Origin: Bacteroidales bacterium UBA1756
GTDB lineage: Bacteria; Bacteroidota; Bacteroidia; Bacteroidales; WCHB1-69
Assembly (NCBI GenBank): GCA_002314795.1
Contig: DCHI01000053.1
Span: 1 to 29,360 of the forward strand
DNA length: 29,360 nt
Direction of reading: 5' to 3'
Position numbers and translations under genes: made by a program. A model generated the notes under the pieces. The model searched no databases. It was not told the DNA's origin and saw nothing but the letters and a program-made list of their open reading frames with translations. Shown here piece by piece: positions 16,859-24,231 of the stretch (the stretch's first letter is position 1; the number at the start of each line of letters is the position of its first letter).

Positions 16859-17611
16859 ATGATTGAATTAAAGAACGTTTCAAAATATTTTGGAGAAAGA
16901 CAGGTCCTGAAAAATATCAATACGGAGTTTGTTCAAGGAAAAGTCAATCTCATTATCGGTCGTTCCGGTTCTGGCAAGACCGTGATGGTGAAGAATCTAA
17001 TCGGACTGCTTTCGCCGGAAGAGGGTGAAATCCTTTACAATGGCCGAAATTTCAACCTGTTTACGGATAAGGAGAAACAGGAAATCCGTTCTGAAATGGG
17101 AATGGTGTTCCAAGGTTCCGCTTTGTTTGACTCTATGACCATTGAAGAAAATGTGATGTTTCCGTTGACGATGTTAACGTCTCAGAGTTATTCTGAAAAA
17201 ATTGACCGTGTAAACTTTTGTCTGGAACGAGTTGATTTAAAGGGATTTAATAATCTGTATCCAGCCGAGTTAAGTGGCGGAATGATGAAACGTGCCGCGA
17301 TTGCCCGTGCCATCGCCTGCAATCCGAAATATCTGTTTTGCGATGAACCGAACTCCGGTTTGGATCCTAAGACCTCGTTGCTTATTGATGAATTGATTTA
17401 TGAAATCACGCACGAATTTGACATTACAACCGTAGTCAATACGCACGATATGAATTCTGTCATCACCATCGGTGAGACGATTTCTTTCATTTATGAAGGA
17501 ACGTTGGCCTGGCGCGGTAACAAGGACAATGTTTTGACATCGGATAATGAAAAGCTGAACGGTTTTATTTTCGCTCAGCCATTGACACAAAGAATTCGAG
17601 AATTGAGTTAG
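16859..17611 (+). CDS. mlaF: MlaF-like ABC transporter ATP-binding protein
   Basis: A 250-residue cytosolic ABC ATPase that powers the MlaE-like permease. Walker A GRSGSGKT is at residues 34-41, the signature LSGGMMKR at 138-145, and Walker B LFCDEPNSGLDP around residues 159-170 with Asp162 and catalytic Glu163. The GSALFDSMTIEENV segment after the Q-loop is typical of the MlaF/Ttg2A group of ATPases. It lies 71 bp after the permease gene, with a nonamer array filling that gap, and 2 bp before the CvpA-family gene, consistent with one transcription unit. Confidence 0.93.
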   Translation: MIELKNVSKYFGERQVLKNINTEFVQGKVNLIIGRSGSGKTVMVKNLIGLLSPEEGEILYNGRNFNLFTDKEKQEIRSEMGMVFQGSALFDSMTIEENVMFPLTMLTSQSYSEKIDRVNFCLERVDLKGFNNLYPAELSGGMMKRAAIARAIACNPKYLFCDEPNSGLDPKTSLLIDELIYEITHEFDITTVVNTHDMNSVITIGETISFIYEGTLAWRGNKDNVLTSDNEKLNGFIFAQPLTQRIRELS

Positions 17612-17613
17612 TT

Positions 17614-18081
17614 ATGTTGTCCGGTTTAGATATTTTGCTTTGTGCCCCGCTGTTGTGGGCTGCTTTCAAGGGCTTTAAAAACGGTTTCATCAAAGAGGCG
17701 TTTTCCGTTGCCGCCTTGATTTTAGGAATTTTTATCTCCTACAAGTTTTCCTATTTTGTAGAAGAAAAGTTGGACGGAATGTTTGCCGCTCGCGTCGTGG
17801 CTTTCGTCATTACTTTCTTTGCCGTACTGATTGGCGTCCACTTCGTTGGCATTCTGGTTGATAAGGTTGTCAAAATTGTGATTCCCAATGGGATAGATCA
17901 TATTTTGGGAATCGGTTTCGGAATTGCCAAATGGCTTTTTATCTGTGGTGTTCTTTTGTATATGATGAATACGATTGATGTGAAGCACAAAATTTTGAAA
18001 CCGAACGTTACGGAGTCGTCAATGCTTTATCCTTACGTAGAAAAATCCACCCATTTTATCGCGGCTTGGGCCGAAAAATAA
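17614..18081 (+). CDS. cvpA: CvpA-family inner membrane protein
   Basis: A 155-residue protein with four hydrophobic helices (about residues 4-20, 27-48, 62-85 and 100-122). The opening LDILLCAPLLWAAFKGFKNGFIKEAFS, with a G-x-x-x-G-x-x-x-E pattern, is typical of the CvpA/colicin V production family, now associated with envelope stress and bile resistance in several bacteria. The stop of mlaF is 2 bp before this start, so the two are translationally close. Position within a lipid-transport run suggests an envelope role, which is inference. Confidence 0.82.
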   Translation: MLSGLDILLCAPLLWAAFKGFKNGFIKEAFSVAALILGIFISYKFSYFVEEKLDGMFAARVVAFVITFFAVLIGVHFVGILVDKVVKIVIPNGIDHILGIGFGIAKWLFICGVLLYMMNTIDVKHKILKPNVTESSMLYPYVEKSTHFIAAWAEK

Positions 18082-18093
18082 ACAGTAGTTTTT

Positions 18094-18705
18094 ATGAGAA
18101 AGACAATTTTTCTTTTGATTCTTGCGTTTTGTGGTCTTTCGTTGAGTGCTCAACGATTGGAATTGCGCTTCAATAAGGAGTTCTCGAATGATTCGTTGCT
18201 GAATAAGACTTTGGGCGGTGGGGCTTCCTTTATCATTGATGGATGGCATCCCAATTTGGACTTTCAAATCAATTTTGACTATGCGGGGCACAACGGAAAA
18301 ACCAACGCGGCAGGAATCTCCCAGCGTTTGGTGAAATTCAAGGCGGGCGTTTCCGCACTCTATACGCGCCCTCTTGGAAAAAGGTTCTTTATTCGTGCGG
18401 GTGGCGATGTCTCGTACAATAATCTAAAAAATGTGGTGACAAATCAACACGACACGACCGTCGTTAGCGGTGACGCGGTTACTTCCGTCACTTATCGCTC
18501 CAATATGTTGGGCATCGGGGCGGTGGTGCAATTTCAAGTGGCCTTGGGAAACATCGTTCGTGTGGGTTTGGGCGTGACACCAACCTACCTGATTCCTCTG
18601 TCAGCAAAGGTGAGCGTGCCCAATCGCGAACCTGCTTATAATAAAGGACTTTTTGACTTGCAACTTCAAGTCGGATTGGAAATTAAATTAAATAACAATA
18701 ACTAA
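18094..18705 (+). CDS. Outer membrane beta-barrel protein (function unknown)
   Basis: A 203-residue secreted protein with a signal peptide (MRKTIFLLILAFCGLSLSAQ, cleavage after LSA) followed by alternating amphipathic strands (for example FFIRAGGDVSYNN and VGLGVTPTYLIPL), consistent with a small barrel of about eight strands. It ends in IKLNNNN, not in an aromatic residue, so assembly signals are atypical. It begins 12 bp after cvpA and ends 1 bp before glmM. I do not recognise a specific subfamily. Its place next to MlaE/MlaF homologues makes an outer membrane partner role conceivable, but nothing in the sequence proves this. Confidence 0.72.
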   Translation: MRKTIFLLILAFCGLSLSAQRLELRFNKEFSNDSLLNKTLGGGASFIIDGWHPNLDFQINFDYAGHNGKTNAAGISQRLVKFKAGVSALYTRPLGKRFFIRAGGDVSYNNLKNVVTNQHDTTVVSGDAVTSVTYRSNMLGIGAVVQFQVALGNIVRVGLGVTPTYLIPLSAKVSVPNREPAYNKGLFDLQLQVGLEIKLNNNN

Positions 18706-18706
18706 T

Positions 18707-20092
18707 ATGGCTCTAATTAAATCAATTTCTGGTATTCGTGGAACGATTGGCGGTAAAGTTGGGGACAACCTTACGCCCATTGATGTGGTGCAGTTCGTTT
18801 CTGCCTTCATCACTTTTTTAAAAAAAGATGAAAATGCGTTAACTATCGTCATCGGACGTGATGCGCGTGTTTCTGGTGAAATGGTCAACAAGTTGGCGTG
18901 CAGTACGTTACAGGCACTCGGTGTCAATGTTATTGACCTCGGTCTTTCAACTACTCCGACGGTTGAGATGGCGGTCATTCATCACAAAGCCGATGGCGGA
19001 ATCATCCTCACGGCTTCTCATAATCCGATGCAGTGGAACGCATTGAAACTGCTGAATGAAAAAGGAGAGTTCATTTCTGCCGCCGACGGAGCCAAAGTAT
19101 TGGAAATCATTGAAAACAATGATTATCAATTTGCTGAAATTGGAAAATTGGGCAAGTATGCAACGTATGACTGCGCCATTGAGGACCACATTGACGCCAT
19201 CCTGAAATTGGACTTGGTGGATGCAGATGCCATCAAGAAGGCCCATTTTTCTGTGGCTTTGGACTGTGTCAACTCGACAGGTGGGCTTGCACTTCCTAAA
19301 TTGTTGGAAAAGTTAGGTGTTACAAATGTTACCGTTTTGAATGGGGAGCCAACCGGCATTTTCGCCCATAATCCCGAACCCCTTCCGCAGCACCTGCACG
19401 ACATTTCCAATATGATAGCTCGTGGAAAATTTGATGTGGGCTTTGTCGTTGACCCCGATGTCGATCGCCTCGCCATCATTCGTGAAGATGGTCAGATGTT
19501 TGGCGAAGAATATACGCTCGTTGCTGTTTCCGATTACATTCTGCAACATACGAAAGGAAATACGGTTTCCAATCTTTCCTCGACACGTGCCTTGCGTGAT
19601 GTGAGTTCCCGCTATGGCGTTGAGTACAATGCTTCGGCAGTTGGCGAGGTGAATGTGGTTGAAAAGATGAAGGAAACGAACGCTGTCATCGGTGGCGAAG
19701 GGAACGGTGGTGTCATTTACCCCGAACTTCACTATGGCCGTGACGCGCTCGTCGGTATCGCTTTGTTCTTGACGTATATGGCAAAAACAGGAAAAAGTTG
19801 CACTGAACTCCGCCGTCAATTCCCGTCTTACGTGATTTCCAAAAATAAAATTGAACTTCGTGCCGGTATGAACGTGAAGGAAATTTTAGCTTATATGGCA
19901 CAGAAATATGCTGACAAGCAGGTGAATACGATTGATGGTGTAAAAATTGATTTCGACAACGGTTGGGTACACCTTCGCCCGTCCAATACGGAACCGATCA
20001 TTCGTATTTATGCCGAAGGCGAATCTTCCAACCTCGCCGACAATATGGCCAACAAGATTATCAGCGACATACGGGAATTTTTACATTCATAA
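18707..20092 (+). CDS. glmM: Phosphoglucosamine mutase
   Basis: A 461-residue alpha-D-phosphohexomutase converting glucosamine 6-phosphate to glucosamine 1-phosphate for UDP-GlcNAc, peptidoglycan and LPS synthesis. The active-site loop TASHNP has the phosphoserine Ser104, the metal loop DPDVDRL holds Asp249, Asp251 and Asp253, the sugar-binding loop GEGNGGVIYPE lies near residue 330, and the phosphate-binding loop RPSNTEPIIRIYAE is near the C-terminus. A phosphomannomutase activity cannot be excluded from sequence. It begins 1 bp after the barrel gene. Its last 21 bases belong to a 106-bp sequence that is repeated 1738 bp downstream. In many bacteria c-di-AMP synthesis is coupled to GlmM, and cdaA lies in the same gene run. 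Confidence 0.9.
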   Translation: MALIKSISGIRGTIGGKVGDNLTPIDVVQFVSAFITFLKKDENALTIVIGRDARVSGEMVNKLACSTLQALGVNVIDLGLSTTPTVEMAVIHHKADGGIILTASHNPMQWNALKLLNEKGEFISAADGAKVLEIIENNDYQFAEIGKLGKYATYDCAIEDHIDAILKLDLVDADAIKKAHFSVALDCVNSTGGLALPKLLEKLGVTNVTVLNGEPTGIFAHNPEPLPQHLHDISNMIARGKFDVGFVVDPDVDRLAIIREDGQMFGEEYTLVAVSDYILQHTKGNTVSNLSSTRALRDVSSRYGVEYNASAVGEVNVVEKMKETNAVIGGEGNGGVIYPELHYGRDALVGIALFLTYMAKTGKSCTELRRQFPSYVISKNKIELRAGMNVKEILAYMAQKYADKQVNTIDGVKIDFDNGWVHLRPSNTEPIIRIYAEGESSNLADNMANKIISDIREFLHS

Positions 20093-20098
20093 CGGCTG

Positions 20099-20177
20099 TT
20101 ACCGAACGATAACCTCGTCACAGAAAATCCAGCAGGGTTCGCCAACGCCGCGATGCCACGCTGGATTTTTTAGTAAT
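20099..20177 (-). pseudogene. Duplicated 3' tail of the DUF4838 glycosidase gene
   Basis: On the minus strand this encodes the last ~25 residues of the protein at 21837-24128 (KNPAWHRG...CDEVIVR and stop) with no upstream coding part. It is the remnant produced by the 106-bp duplication and marks where the glycosidase gene ended before the ATPase segment arrived. Confidence 0.85.
20124..20171 (+). terminator. Hairpin after glmM (left repeat copy)
   Basis: AAAATCCAGC at 20124-20133 pairs with GCTGGATTTT at 20160-20169, a 10-bp stem with a 26-nt loop that continues into T residues. It would terminate glmM transcription. The same hairpin occurs in the right repeat copy at 21862-21907, where it lies inside the glycosidase coding sequence. 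Confidence 0.55.
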
Positions 20178-20182
20178 TTACA

Positions 20183-20209
20183 AACTCCCCACCGGTGATG
20201 TGGGGAGTT
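20183..20209. other. Perfect 10-bp stem-loop at the left edge of the insert
   Basis: AACTCCCCAC (20183-20192) and GTGGGGAGTT (20200-20209) form a perfect stem with a 7-nt loop, 5 bp inside the left border of the insert. No T-run follows on the plus strand, so it is not a clear terminator. It could be a backup terminator, a processing site or a trace of the insertion process. Confidence 0.6.
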
Positions 20210-20312
20210 GTTTACTATTGCGGGCTTGAGAAACGAAAACCATTTGCCGTTCCCGCTGTTGAGAAAGATGAAATTCTAGTTTATGAGTGAACCAATCAAG
20301 ACCGAATAATAC

Positions 20313-20363
20313 AAAAATCTCCATTTGGTGCATTTTTATATGTAAAAAAATCTCCATTTGGTG
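20313..20363 (+). promoter_or_regulatory. Paired 18-bp direct repeats upstream of the ATPase gene
   Basis: AAAAATCTCCATTTGGTG occurs at 20313-20330 and again at 20346-20363, 33 bp apart (about three helical turns). The second copy ends 9 bp before the -7 box, so it covers the -33 region. Such placement is typical of an operator or activator site and the spacing would put both copies on the same DNA face. Confidence 0.65.
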
Positions 20364-20372
20364 AAAAAGGTG

Positions 20373-20380
20373 TACCTTTG
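20373..20380 (+). promoter_or_regulatory. Predicted -7 box for the ATPase gene
   Basis: TACCTTTG matches TAnnTTTG. It overlaps an in-frame TTG at 20378, so the coding start must be the ATG at 20402, about 15 nt after the expected transcription start. Confidence 0.65.
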
Positions 20381-20401
20381 CGCCAGTTTTTAGATATTGG
20401 T

Positions 20402-21748
20402 ATGAAAAGGAAGATTTATAATGACCTTCTAAAATGGAAGAATGAAGAACAAGGGACAGTAGCACTTCTTGTTGAAGGAGCACGCCGAGTTGGGAAGAGT
20501 TACATAGTTGAAGAGTTTGCCCAAAAGGAATACAAGTCATATATTATGATCGACTTTGCTCACATCAGTAAATCTATGAAGGCTGTCTTCGATGAATATC
20601 TGAATGAAACAGATACGTTTCTGATGCTCTTGCAGAATGTTGCTGGTGTACAGCTCTATGAAAGAGACTCTTTAATCATCTTTGACGAAGTGCAGAAATA
20701 CCCGATGGCAAGACAAGCAATCAAACATCTTGTGGCTGATGGCCGTTATGATTACATTGAGACAGGTTCGCTCGTTAGCATCAATGAGAATACCCAGGAT
20801 ATTCTTATTCCTTCAGAGGAACGACCTCTACAGATGAACCCAATGGATTTTGAGGAATTCCTTTGGGCACTTGGCGATGAGATGACCTGGCCTTTCATTA
20901 AGCATTGCTTTGAGAAGAAACTCCCTTTGGGACCGATGCACCGAAAGGCAATGACCTTATTCCGTCAGTACTTGATTGTAGGAGGTATGCCTCAGGCGGT
21001 ATTGAAGTTCATTGAGACCAAGAATTTCCAGAAAGTCGATGTCGTTAAACGGGATATTCTATCACTTTATCGGAAAAGTATAGACAAACACGTAAAAGGT
21101 TACACTGAGAAAGTCAAGGCTGTTTGGGACCAGATTCCTGGCGAGTTGCAGAAGCACGAGAAGAAGTTTAAACTTGCGGATATTGAACGAGGCGCTCGTT
21201 ATAGAAGTTATGAGTCTTCTTTTCTTTGGCTCAAGGATGCTCGTTTCATAAACACTTGCAATAACGTAACAGAGCCACAAGTAGGGATGAAACTCAGACG
21301 CGATGCTCTTACCTTCAAGTGCTATATGGGAGATACTGGCCTGTTGATAGCTCACGCATTCGACGAGAAACTCATTCAAGGTGAGGAGTTGTATCAGAAG
21401 CTTATGTTAGATAAGTTGGAGCTCAATGAAGGAATGATTGTAGAGAACATCGTGGCACAGATGTTGGTAGCCAGCGGACATTCTCTCTACTTCTATTCAA
21501 GAAGTTCTGACAATGCCGATGAAAGAATGGAAATAGATTTCTTAGTAGAGAAACCAACTCTCACCAATGCCCACAACATCTGTCCAATAGAAGTGAAGTC
21601 GGGCAAAAACTATACTTTTTCTTCAATCGAGAAGTTTCGAAAGAAATTCGCCAATCAGATACACATACCATACATAATACATTGTATGGATTACAAAGAA
21701 GAAAAAGGATATCAATTTCTGCCAATCTATATGATTCCGCTGTTATAG
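20402..21748 (+). CDS. AAA ATPase of the AAA_14/DUF4143 family
   Basis: A 448-residue protein with a Walker A motif GARRVGKS (residues 26-33), Walker B LIIFDEVQ (Asp95, Glu96), a YIETGS sensor-like stretch and a DUF4143-type helical region (about residues 190-340, including FLWLKDARFI and YMGDTGLLIAHAF). The C-terminus resembles a PD-(D/E)xK nuclease-like core: Asp379 in EIDFLVE and Glu397-Val-Lys399 in PIEVKSGK. These proteins are abundant, often multi-copy and poorly understood in Bacteroidota; links to mobile elements or defence have been supposed but not settled. It is the only gene of a segment flanked by 106-bp direct repeats, with its own promoter and terminator, and uses AAG and GAG more freely than neighbouring genes seem to, hinting at a foreign source. 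Confidence 0.88.
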   Translation: MKRKIYNDLLKWKNEEQGTVALLVEGARRVGKSYIVEEFAQKEYKSYIMIDFAHISKSMKAVFDEYLNETDTFLMLLQNVAGVQLYERDSLIIFDEVQKYPMARQAIKHLVADGRYDYIETGSLVSINENTQDILIPSEERPLQMNPMDFEEFLWALGDEMTWPFIKHCFEKKLPLGPMHRKAMTLFRQYLIVGGMPQAVLKFIETKNFQKVDVVKRDILSLYRKSIDKHVKGYTEKVKAVWDQIPGELQKHEKKFKLADIERGARYRSYESSFLWLKDARFINTCNNVTEPQVGMKLRRDALTFKCYMGDTGLLIAHAFDEKLIQGEELYQKLMLDKLELNEGMIVENIVAQMLVASGHSLYFYSRSSDNADERMEIDFLVEKPTLTNAHNICPIEVKSGKNYTFSSIEKFRKKFANQIHIPYIIHCMDYKEEKGYQFLPIYMIPLL

Positions 21749-21758
21749 CGAGAAATGG

Positions 21759-21803
21759 AAAAAATGCGTTATGAAAAAAGCCTTAGTACATAACATTTTT
21801 TTC
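21759..21803 (+). terminator. Terminator of the ATPase gene
   Basis: The A-rich arm at 21759-21773 (AAAAAATG, then TTATG after a 2-nt bulge) pairs with CATAA and CATTTTTT at 21789-21802, ending in a T-run. It lies 10 bp after the ATPase stop and just before the right repeat copy, so transcription of the cargo gene would stop inside the insert. Confidence 0.65.
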
Positions 21804-21809
21804 ATCCCG

Positions 21810-21915
21810 CGGGAATTTTTACATTCATAACGGCTGTTACCGAACGATAACCTCGTCACAGAAAATCCAGCAGGGTTCGCCAACGCCGCGATGCCACGCT
21901 GGATTTTTTAGTAAT
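21810..21915. repeat. Right copy of 106-bp perfect direct repeat
   Basis: Identical to 20072-20177. It begins with a detached copy of the last 21 bases of glmM (no upstream glmM sequence) and contains the genuine 3' end of the DUF4838 gene. A palindrome CCCGCGGG (21806-21813) spans the left boundary of this copy and is absent from the other copy. Confidence 0.95.
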
Positions 21916-24128
21916 GATTCCGCTTTCACTCGTACGTAACGTCCTTTTTGGCTGAGGTCGGAGAAGACGAAACTGATGATTTTACACTCGGCCAATGATT
22001 CTTCATTCTGGTATGATTGATGTTCGATTTCTTTCCAATCAACCTGATTATCAGAAATGTAGCACGTTACTTTTTTTGGAGCAAAAATCCAAGACAACGG
22101 GTAGAAAAGGAAGTCGGCACTAATCTCATTGATGTTTTGGGTGCTGTCCAAGTCGATGATGACGTCCATATCGTGCCCCCAGAATCCGAGCCAGTTGTAA
22201 TTGTAGTTCATAATTCCCAAGTTCCCGTCGGTCAGGGCTTTGGGGCCACCCACGTCGTAAATTGGACTCCATTCGGTGCTGCACGTCACTTTGCGGCCCG
22301 TGGAAAGATTTTTCCGGATGGATTTGCTGAGGTAGTTGTCAATGTTGCTTTTGAACTGTTCGGGTGAGTATTTGATTTCATCTAACCGTTTTACTCCGAG
22401 ACGTTTACAGTCTTTTACGAAACGGTCGGCGAGGGCTGTCATTTCCGGACGTACCTCTTTTTCTCCCTTCTCATTTTTTCTGAAAAAAGACAAGTCCGGA
22501 GTCAGGTCGTTCATCGATAAATCCAGGACGGCAAAGTCCAACGAAAGCTCCAGTAAACGGAGACGGTCATCATACATCGTGCGTTCTTCGGACGTGCACT
22601 CCTCCGTCGGAATTTCTTTGTACGCACTCGCAAACAGCGACTGGTAGTACTTGATTTTTTCGGGCGACAAATAGCCGTCCTTGGCATTGATGGGATAACC
22701 GTAAATGTTGAGCACCTGTTTGGACTCCTTCAGTGCTTGGCGCATAACGTCATAATACTGTTTGACAAAAACGGAGCGGTTTTCACCGTAATGCGCATCC
22801 ATAAAACGGTCGCGCAGACTGTCAACATCAATGTTGACGTTCCAAAGTAAGTGTGCCAAAAGATAGGTTCTCCATTCGTAACTCTCTGTTACATTGTCTC
22901 CTGAGCCCTGTTCAAAAATCATCGGAACTCCGTGTTTGTGAAAATTCTGCAAGTTGGGTTGCAGCACGTGCAGGTTCGGAAACGGGTCCATATAGTTGCG
23001 GAATTGGACGACGTAGTCCCACAGGAAAATGTTATCCGTTAACTTCGTCCATCCGTTCATATCTTCTTGGAAGGAGCGGTCGGACGGATTGTCGGCGATG
23101 GGAAGTTGCCGCTGGCACTCGATGGAGCAAAACATAATGTTGACATTTGAAGCCGGCTTGATGTTTTGCGGAGGACGGCGCGTCTGCTGGTACGCCAAAG
23201 TCGAAATTACTTTGTCGGGGAAACGGGCGGCCACCTGATTGACGAAATGGATGAGCGTGCCCGTCGGTCCACCGTAAAGGGAGTCCAAGTGACGGCAGTG
23301 AGCACAGGTGCAAGACGATTCGTTATCGTTTTGCGAAACCGACCAAAACCGTTTGTTTGGCTCTTGTTTCATCCTGATTTCCAAATTCTTGCATAGTTCT
23401 TCCAAAACTTCCGGATTGCTAAGACAGAGTTGCCCGTCTTGTACGCGCTGCCCACGAATCTCCGAAAACCATTCCGGATGTTGTGCAAAGTAGGTATCAA
23501 CGGGAATCAGATGCTGAAACGTGTGGACAAACAAGCCCCAGTCGCGATTGAAGTCCGCGCGGTTGTGCAGTTTGTGCCAGTCGGCGTAACGCTGGTCCAT
23601 ATTGGGGATGAGGTGCAACGTTTCCCGATATTGAAAGGACGGGTTCTCCAAGTCGTGAATGCTGAGCACGACTTCGTCTGGAAGGTCTTCATAATGAATG
23701 TGTTGCGGGCAAGTATAGGAACAACCCAAATAGTTTTCCAACAGATGATAGACGGCGTAAAGGTTGGATTTTGCCGTATCGTTTCCCATCAGGAACAGGT
23801 GATTTCCATCCGTGTGAATCAAAAAGCCGTCCGGACGAATCTGACTTTCGTATTTTCGGTACAACTTTTCTGATAATTTGTTCCGTCCGATGGAGATGGC
23901 GTGCGCTCCTTTGAAGGTGAGGTCGGAGACAATTTCATATTTTCTTTCAAAAATTTTTTCCAAGAAAAATTGCAGTTCAGACGCGGCTTTTTCTTCTGCA
24001 ACAGTCTTGTTTTCAGAAAGTAAGATGACATAATCGTCATTTTCTTTGGTAAAAGAAATCGGTTTTTGTGCTGTTAGGTTTATCCAAACGAAAAGGCAGC
24101 TGAAAAGGATAAGTACGTTTTTTTTCAT
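21837..24128 (-). CDS. Secreted DUF4838 glycoside hydrolase-like protein with discoidin domain
   Basis: A 763-residue exported protein. A signal peptide (MKKNVLILFSCLFVWINLTAQ region) is followed by an N-terminal domain resembling the alpha-glucuronidase N-domain (ENKTVAEEKAASELQFFLEKI), a central DUF4838 TIM-barrel-like region (about residues 165-470, with FHTF-, SVSQNDNES- and CAHC-type segments) and a C-terminal F5/8 type C discoidin-like domain (about residues 620-763, from RKVTCSTEWSP to the DEVIVR end) that may bind carbohydrate. To my knowledge DUF4838 proteins include the GH163 endo-beta-N-acetylglucosaminidases acting on complex N-glycans, but activity here is inference. It is not beside SusC/SusD genes. 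Its 3' end is duplicated at 20099-20177. It has its own promoter at 24136-24143. Confidence 0.85.
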   Translation of the reverse strand: MKKNVLILFSCLFVWINLTAQKPISFTKENDDYVILLSENKTVAEEKAASELQFFLEKIFERKYEIVSDLTFKGAHAISIGRNKLSEKLYRKYESQIRPDGFLIHTDGNHLFLMGNDTAKSNLYAVYHLLENYLGCSYTCPQHIHYEDLPDEVVLSIHDLENPSFQYRETLHLIPNMDQRYADWHKLHNRADFNRDWGLFVHTFQHLIPVDTYFAQHPEWFSEIRGQRVQDGQLCLSNPEVLEELCKNLEIRMKQEPNKRFWSVSQNDNESSCTCAHCRHLDSLYGGPTGTLIHFVNQVAARFPDKVISTLAYQQTRRPPQNIKPASNVNIMFCSIECQRQLPIADNPSDRSFQEDMNGWTKLTDNIFLWDYVVQFRNYMDPFPNLHVLQPNLQNFHKHGVPMIFEQGSGDNVTESYEWRTYLLAHLLWNVNIDVDSLRDRFMDAHYGENRSVFVKQYYDVMRQALKESKQVLNIYGYPINAKDGYLSPEKIKYYQSLFASAYKEIPTEECTSEERTMYDDRLRLLELSLDFAVLDLSMNDLTPDLSFFRKNEKGEKEVRPEMTALADRFVKDCKRLGVKRLDEIKYSPEQFKSNIDNYLSKSIRKNLSTGRKVTCSTEWSPIYDVGGPKALTDGNLGIMNYNYNWLGFWGHDMDVIIDLDSTQNINEISADFLFYPLSWIFAPKKVTCYISDNQVDWKEIEHQSYQNEESLAECKIISFVFSDLSQKGRYVRVKAESLLKNPAWHRGVGEPCWIFCDEVIVR

Positions 24129-24135
24129 AAGGCGG

Positions 24136-24143
24136 CAAACTTA
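24136..24143 (-). promoter_or_regulatory. Predicted -7 box for the DUF4838 gene
   Basis: The minus strand reads TAAGTTTG, matching TAnnTTTG, only 8 bp before the start codon, which would give an extremely short or nearly absent leader. Confidence 0.5.
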
Positions 24144-24208
24144 CGCAATTTTCAAGAGCCGTCGGGCAGTTTTCGGCTGCCGGCACGAAAAGTTTTGAAT
24201 GAAAGTCG

Positions 24209-24216
24209 TACCTTTG
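24209..24216 (+). promoter_or_regulatory. Predicted -7 box for tilS
   Basis: TACCTTTG matches TAnnTTTG. It lies 15 bp upstream of the ATG at 24232 and inside any reading that would start at 24199, so it decides the tilS start. Confidence 0.6.
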
Positions 24217-24231
24217 CCGACGTTTTTGGGT

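Larger units (their letters stand above)
20072..20177. repeat. Left copy of 106-bp perfect direct repeat flanking the ATPase insert
   Basis: Identical base for base to 21810-21915 (offset 1738). It contains the final 21 bases of glmM (encoding the last residues REFLHS and the stop), a 6-bp spacer, and 79 bases matching the 3' end of the DUF4838 gene. The bases just outside differ between copies (A versus G on the left, T versus G on the right), so the boundaries are sharp. Confidence 0.95.
20178..21809. mobile_element. 1632-bp inserted segment carrying an AAA ATPase gene
   Basis: The segment between the two 106-bp repeats. It contains a hairpin at its left edge, about 190 bp of AT-rich regulatory sequence, a paired 18-bp element, a promoter box, the ATPase gene and a terminator. 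There is no transposase, integrase or terminal inverted repeat. The duplication of exactly the 3' ends of two convergent genes shows that it was added to an intact glmM-glycosidase junction. The mechanism is not evident; duplication of 106 bp is far longer than transposon target duplications and suggests homologous or site-specific integration. Confidence 0.75.

Noticed and set aside
16650..16883. A 77-codon minus-strand frame encoding FVKFIKFIKF-type repeats
   Set aside because: It is the reverse translation of the nonamer array and overlaps mlaE and mlaF.
20178..20540. A 120-codon minus-strand frame with a repeated HQMEIF peptide upstream of the ATPase
   Set aside because: The peptide repeat is simply the translation of the paired 18-bp regulatory element, and the frame overlaps the ATPase gene start. 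Such frames may be annotated as small proteins but are probably not genes.
20178..21809. The ATPase segment as an insertion sequence
   Set aside because: There is no transposase, no terminal inverted repeat and the flanking duplication is 106 bp, much too long for an IS target duplication.
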